A stretch of 64,000 nucleotides of DNA from Lytechinus variegatus (lineage: Eukaryota > Echinodermata > Echinoidea > Temnopleuroida > Toxopneustidae). The stretch covers positions 14,375,532 to 14,439,531 of the forward strand of contig NC_054746.1 in the NCBI RefSeq assembly GCF_018143015.1. Direction: 5' to 3'. The notes beneath the pieces are model-generated. The model saw only the letters and a program-made list of their open reading frames with translations. It did not search any database and had not been told where the DNA came from. This document shows positions 60,229 through 64,000 of the stretch, one piece after another; the first letter of the stretch is position 1, and each line of letters begins with the position of its first letter. Made by a program: the position numbers and the translations under genes.

Positions 60229-61754
60229 GTAAGCATTAAGGATCTATTCCTACCAGAGAATAGATGGGGAGGGGGGGACCGAATGTATGACTAACCATGC
60301 TAACTTCAGATCTATAACGTCTGGATATAGACCCTTGATTATTTATGGTAGGACTCCTACCATAATTAACATCAAAACGTTGTGCATGACGGGGCCTAAC
60401 CTAGTCATCCATTTATTTTTTCCTTTTCCCTTTCTTGTACTGTCTTGTAATTGTACTATTGTAGACAAGTTTTGTAGTAGGCTAGGGAGAGTAGGGTGTA
60501 CGTTCCCGTTCCATGACTTTTTGAAATATTGAAGGAAACCCAACAAATTTGATATCATTGGCAATTGGCATTGGAAAGCTTGTGAAATTAGATAATGGTG
60601 CTTCAATCAACACCTTGTCTGATATATTGACAGTCGCAGAGATATACAGCATTAATAAATATAGGGGGAAAATGTGCAGATTTTGTTTGTTCTGTCAAAA
60701 AAGTGATAGGCATAATTGAGTGGGGAGACTTGGCTTTTTTTATATCTTGGAGGAATCCCAACAAATTTGGAAAGCTTGTGAAATTCGAAAAAAGAATGGT
60801 GCTTAAATCAACTCGTGTCAATTATTGAGATTCTTTAAAGGGGAGAATGTTTTTGAAAAAGTGCAATGCATTATTAGCCATTGTCAGTATGTGAGTCAAG
60901 GTACCGGTATGCTATTGAATTATACATCATTTTATTCATAAAACAAAAAGTATCTCACGGTGTAGGTTTCTGTAGGGTTTTTCCTCCAATGGTTATACTT
61001 GTTTTACATGGGTGCACAACTGCAGATACAAAATTCTGAAAGTGACATTTCACCGAACTCCCTAGTAGACTTAGTCTATGGCTATGCCATGGTTTAAAGA
61101 ATAGAAAGTCAAGTTAGATATTCATATTTACACAGAATCAAGCGAGAGATAGAAGAGAGGAGTGATATAATAGATCTACACAAAAGTATTGTCATGAATT
61201 CAGGGGTCAGGGTGTGAGTGTTCAGATTTTAATCTGATTTCAGATTTTTTTTGTTTTGATTTTCAGCTTAATTTCAGCTTTTTTGTTTTTCCTCTGTACA
61301 AAAAGTATGGCAGCTCTTTATATTTCACTTTTTCAATACTCTCCAGCTTTTTTAAGATCTTTTTATTTGTGACCACTCACACCCCTGCATGAATTGTCAT
61401 AATTCTCAGGCAGCAGCACAGCCAGTGCCAGCTTAAAAAAAGAAGTCAAATTCAGATTAAGGGCATGTGCCATTTGAACTAATCAACCCCATTTGCATTA
61501 GTTACGTGCAGTCCAGAAAAGCCCATGTTTTTGTGAATTGCTGTTTTGTATGGAAAAAAAGTAAGCTGTTATTGTCCCAAATATTGTCCCAGTTTTAACA
61601 GGATGTAGGGTTTTGCTTATTGTCATTTCAATGTTTTAAAATTGGGTTTATAGTGAAGAGGTCAATTTAGTACATTGTCCAGTTTATTATTGTTGCCATA
61701 TGGCCCATCATTTCTTGTTTGTTTCAGGAGTACCTAGGCTTATCCCATTGAGTT

Positions 61755-61800
61755 ATGAGTTCAAGTAAAACAGGAGGGAGCCGCGAGAGAGACCAAGTCT
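61755..61800 (+). CDS. Candidate first coding exon of an unidentified gene
   Basis: The exon 61728-61800 has a TTTGTTTCAG acceptor and a GTAAAC donor. ATG at 61755 follows an in-frame TGA at 61749 and encodes MSSSKTGGSRERDQV plus one base. The residues are typical of a basic Ser-rich N-terminus. The next exon would lie beyond the tandem repeat or outside the window, so the gene cannot be named. Confidence 0.35.
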
Positions 61801-62932
61801 GTAAACAGAATGAGCATCAGTCCATCATCCTTTAATTCTTTCAAGGCTTAATTCCAGCAAGGGTTTGATAGTTACAATAAGAGTAGGTCTACCTTGTCCA
61901 AAATCCTGTAATATAGATCCGTGATAATATCCTCTGCGATTAATAATTCTTTCACAGAAGTATGTCATTGTATCTTGTATGGAAGTATAATAAATAAGCC
62001 TACTACAGGGTATTGCCATGTTTAGGCCCCCTTATTTTATACAATCTGAAAATTCCTGCATTTTTTTGTCCTTGTGTAAAGTGTTTTGTGTCCCCAGCGT
62101 ATACTTTTTGTACCTTGAAACATCTTGTTCTATTTTATTATTTGAGAAAATCTTGATAAAATTACTAAAACAGTGCTATCAAAGTGTAGAAGTATAAAAT
62201 TGTTAAGGCCTAATCATACTTCACTTTGTGAAGGGTCGCATGCTTTGTTTTCTGTTTCGTTTTTTTGTGCACCAATAGTGGAGCATCTGAGCTTCCAAGT
62301 TTCTGCTTGGCTCCAAGATTTAAGTCATAACTACAAGCTATTGGCTATGTCCTGAATTAAGACCAGAAACAATACACACCTGGACCTGCAAGCTTTTTTG
62401 GAATTCGTGAAGCAAGTACAAGGAGCTGAAAAATCAGAATGCAATGCTTTTCTCTTTAGGAATCTTTTGTGATATTAAAGGAAATTTTCTTCTGGATTTC
62501 GCGCTCCAACATCTGGGCATAGTGACATGGTGGGGAAGTCGGTTTCTCTTTTTTCTCTTTATTTACCTCCAGGAAATTACATGATTGATACATATTGGAA
62601 TTTTATCAGGAACCAGTTTTCTTCTACTGCTTTCTTCGCAAGAAATATGTACAGGTTTTTGTTTTCTCTACCTTGTCCATTACCAATTGAAAAGTCTTGT
62701 GAAAATTGAAAAATTATTCGCTAAAATTCAGGAGAAACTCACAAAATTTCTTCAGAGAATCAACTTATTCAACAAGGAAATTCCTTTTGGAATCTTCTTA
62801 CATCTCAATTTATCTTTTGTGGTACTGTTTTATTGTGAAGATTCTGCTCAAGGTGAATGAAATGCAGGGAAAAAATGGAATTTAAATTTTTGTTTTGAAC
62901 AAGGTGAAAATCAGTGTTTTTTTAAAAAACTG

Positions 62933-64000
62933 AAATACCTCTCAAACTCTGGGATCAACATGGGATGGGGTTGTTTTCCTTTTCTTCCTTTTTGTTTTTT
63001 CCATTTAGAAGTACCTCACAAGGATCAAGTTTGCATCATATTCTCAAGATTTTGAGTCCTGTTGCATAGATGCCACAATACTACTTAGGAGAGAGAACAC
63101 AGATACATTCTGTAAGAAGTAATGCATTATTTGATCAGAAGCCCAGTTTGGTTGAAAGGATATGTGGAAATATTTGATCTGAAAGCGATTGTGAATTATT
63201 GACTTCAAATAAAAAATTTTTTAAAAATCCTTTGAAGTGAATTTTTTTAAAACAAAACCATGATAAGTATTTTGCGTTAAACTACTGTTGGAAAATGATG
63301 ACTGTGAAATATCTCTCAAGCTCAGGGATCAATGTGGGATAGGGATGTTCTTTTTCTTTTCTACATTTCGTGTTTGCCATCTAGAAGCACCTCACAAGGA
63401 GCAAGTTTGCATCATATTCTCAAGATTTCAAGTCGTGTTACATAGATGCCCCGTTGCTTAGAAGGAAGCACAGTTAAACGCTAGTAAGAAGTAATGCATG
63501 ATGTGTTTGTTCTGAAGCCAAAATTTTGTCGACAGGAAAATTTTGTTGAAATTTTTGATCTGAAAGCGATTATGATTTTTTATTTCAAATCCTCAAGATG
63601 TTTTTGATGAGGGAAACTTATGTTCAAACAAGATTATCATGTTTGCGACCAACTTCTGTTTTGGAAAATGACAACTATGAAATATCTCTTAAGCTCTAGG
63701 ATCAATGTGGGATAGGGATGTTCTTTTTTCCCCTTTTCCTGTTTGCCATTTAGTAGCACCTCACAAGGAGCAAGTTTGTATTCTCAAGATTTCAAGTCCA
63801 GTTACTCAAGGTGCCCCGATGCTTAGGAGAAAGCACAGTTCAATGCTGTAAGAAGTAATGCGTGATGTGATCAGGAGCCTAAATTAGTTGGACATTTTTC
63901 TTGATGAAATATTTGATCAAAACGTAGGTGTGATTAATTACATGGACAAAAATGCTTGTAAAGAAAAAAAAATATAAATACTAATGGATGATTTGATCAG
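62933..64000. repeat. ~374-bp tandem repeat at window edge
   Basis: Units start at 62933, 63307 and 63680 with AAATA(T/C)CTCT(C/T)AA-type openings; each holds CACCTCACAAGGAGCAAGTT and AAGTAATGC. The third copy runs off the window. Copies are visibly diverged (roughly 80 percent identical by eye). Confidence 0.88.

Noticed and set aside
1..64000. tRNA, rRNA or CRISPR features
   Set aside because: No cloverleaf with A and B boxes, no rRNA segment and no evenly spaced identical repeats with unique spacers were seen. The tandem arrays are eukaryotic satellites or transposon subterminal repeats.

Overview
The window is animal nuclear DNA: AT-rich, intron-split genes, long gene-poor stretches, microsatellites and many short transposon relics. 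Both recognisable genes are conserved in animals. The repeat style (foldback elements, TTAA-flanked MITEs, arrays carrying GAGCGCGAAGCGCGAG) points to an invertebrate deuterostome, most likely a sea urchin. This is inference; no species marker was seen.

Layout. 1-3172: upstream repeats, including a nested TIR element. 3173-21503 (+): a complete seven-exon RTRAF (hCLE/C14orf166) orthologue, 239 aa. Its 11.8 kb intron 1 holds a nest of four transposon layers bounded by near-identical inverted repeats (3567-4093 and 12541-13055). 21504-26800: intergenic DNA with a dead hAT transposon (22533-24303) and a foldback element (25782-26268). 29087-40156 (+): an eight-exon C2H2 zinc-finger gene, the ZNF410 orthologue, 759 aa. 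Its intron 7 holds a multi-kilobase inverted repeat with a LINE relic inside. 40157-59500: no gene found, only MITEs, arrays and low-complexity DNA. 59562-61800 (+): a weakly supported start of a further gene (TATA box, 5' exon, short coding exon) that would continue beyond the window. 62933-64000: a ~374-bp tandem repeat running off the edge.

Both main gene models were joined by hand across GT-AG introns. All exon phases match and the total lengths are exact multiples of three. RTRAF belongs to the tRNA-ligase/RNA-transport complex and ZNF410 is a DNA-binding transcription factor. Nothing in the sequence links the two beyond adjacency on the same strand. The most unusual items are the ZNF410 C-terminal tail (a His10 run and eleven complete 8-residue repeats under apparent protein-level constraint), the four-level transposon nest in RTRAF intron 1, and a 3.9 kb non-autonomous element carrying about 18 copies of a CGTACG-centred motif.
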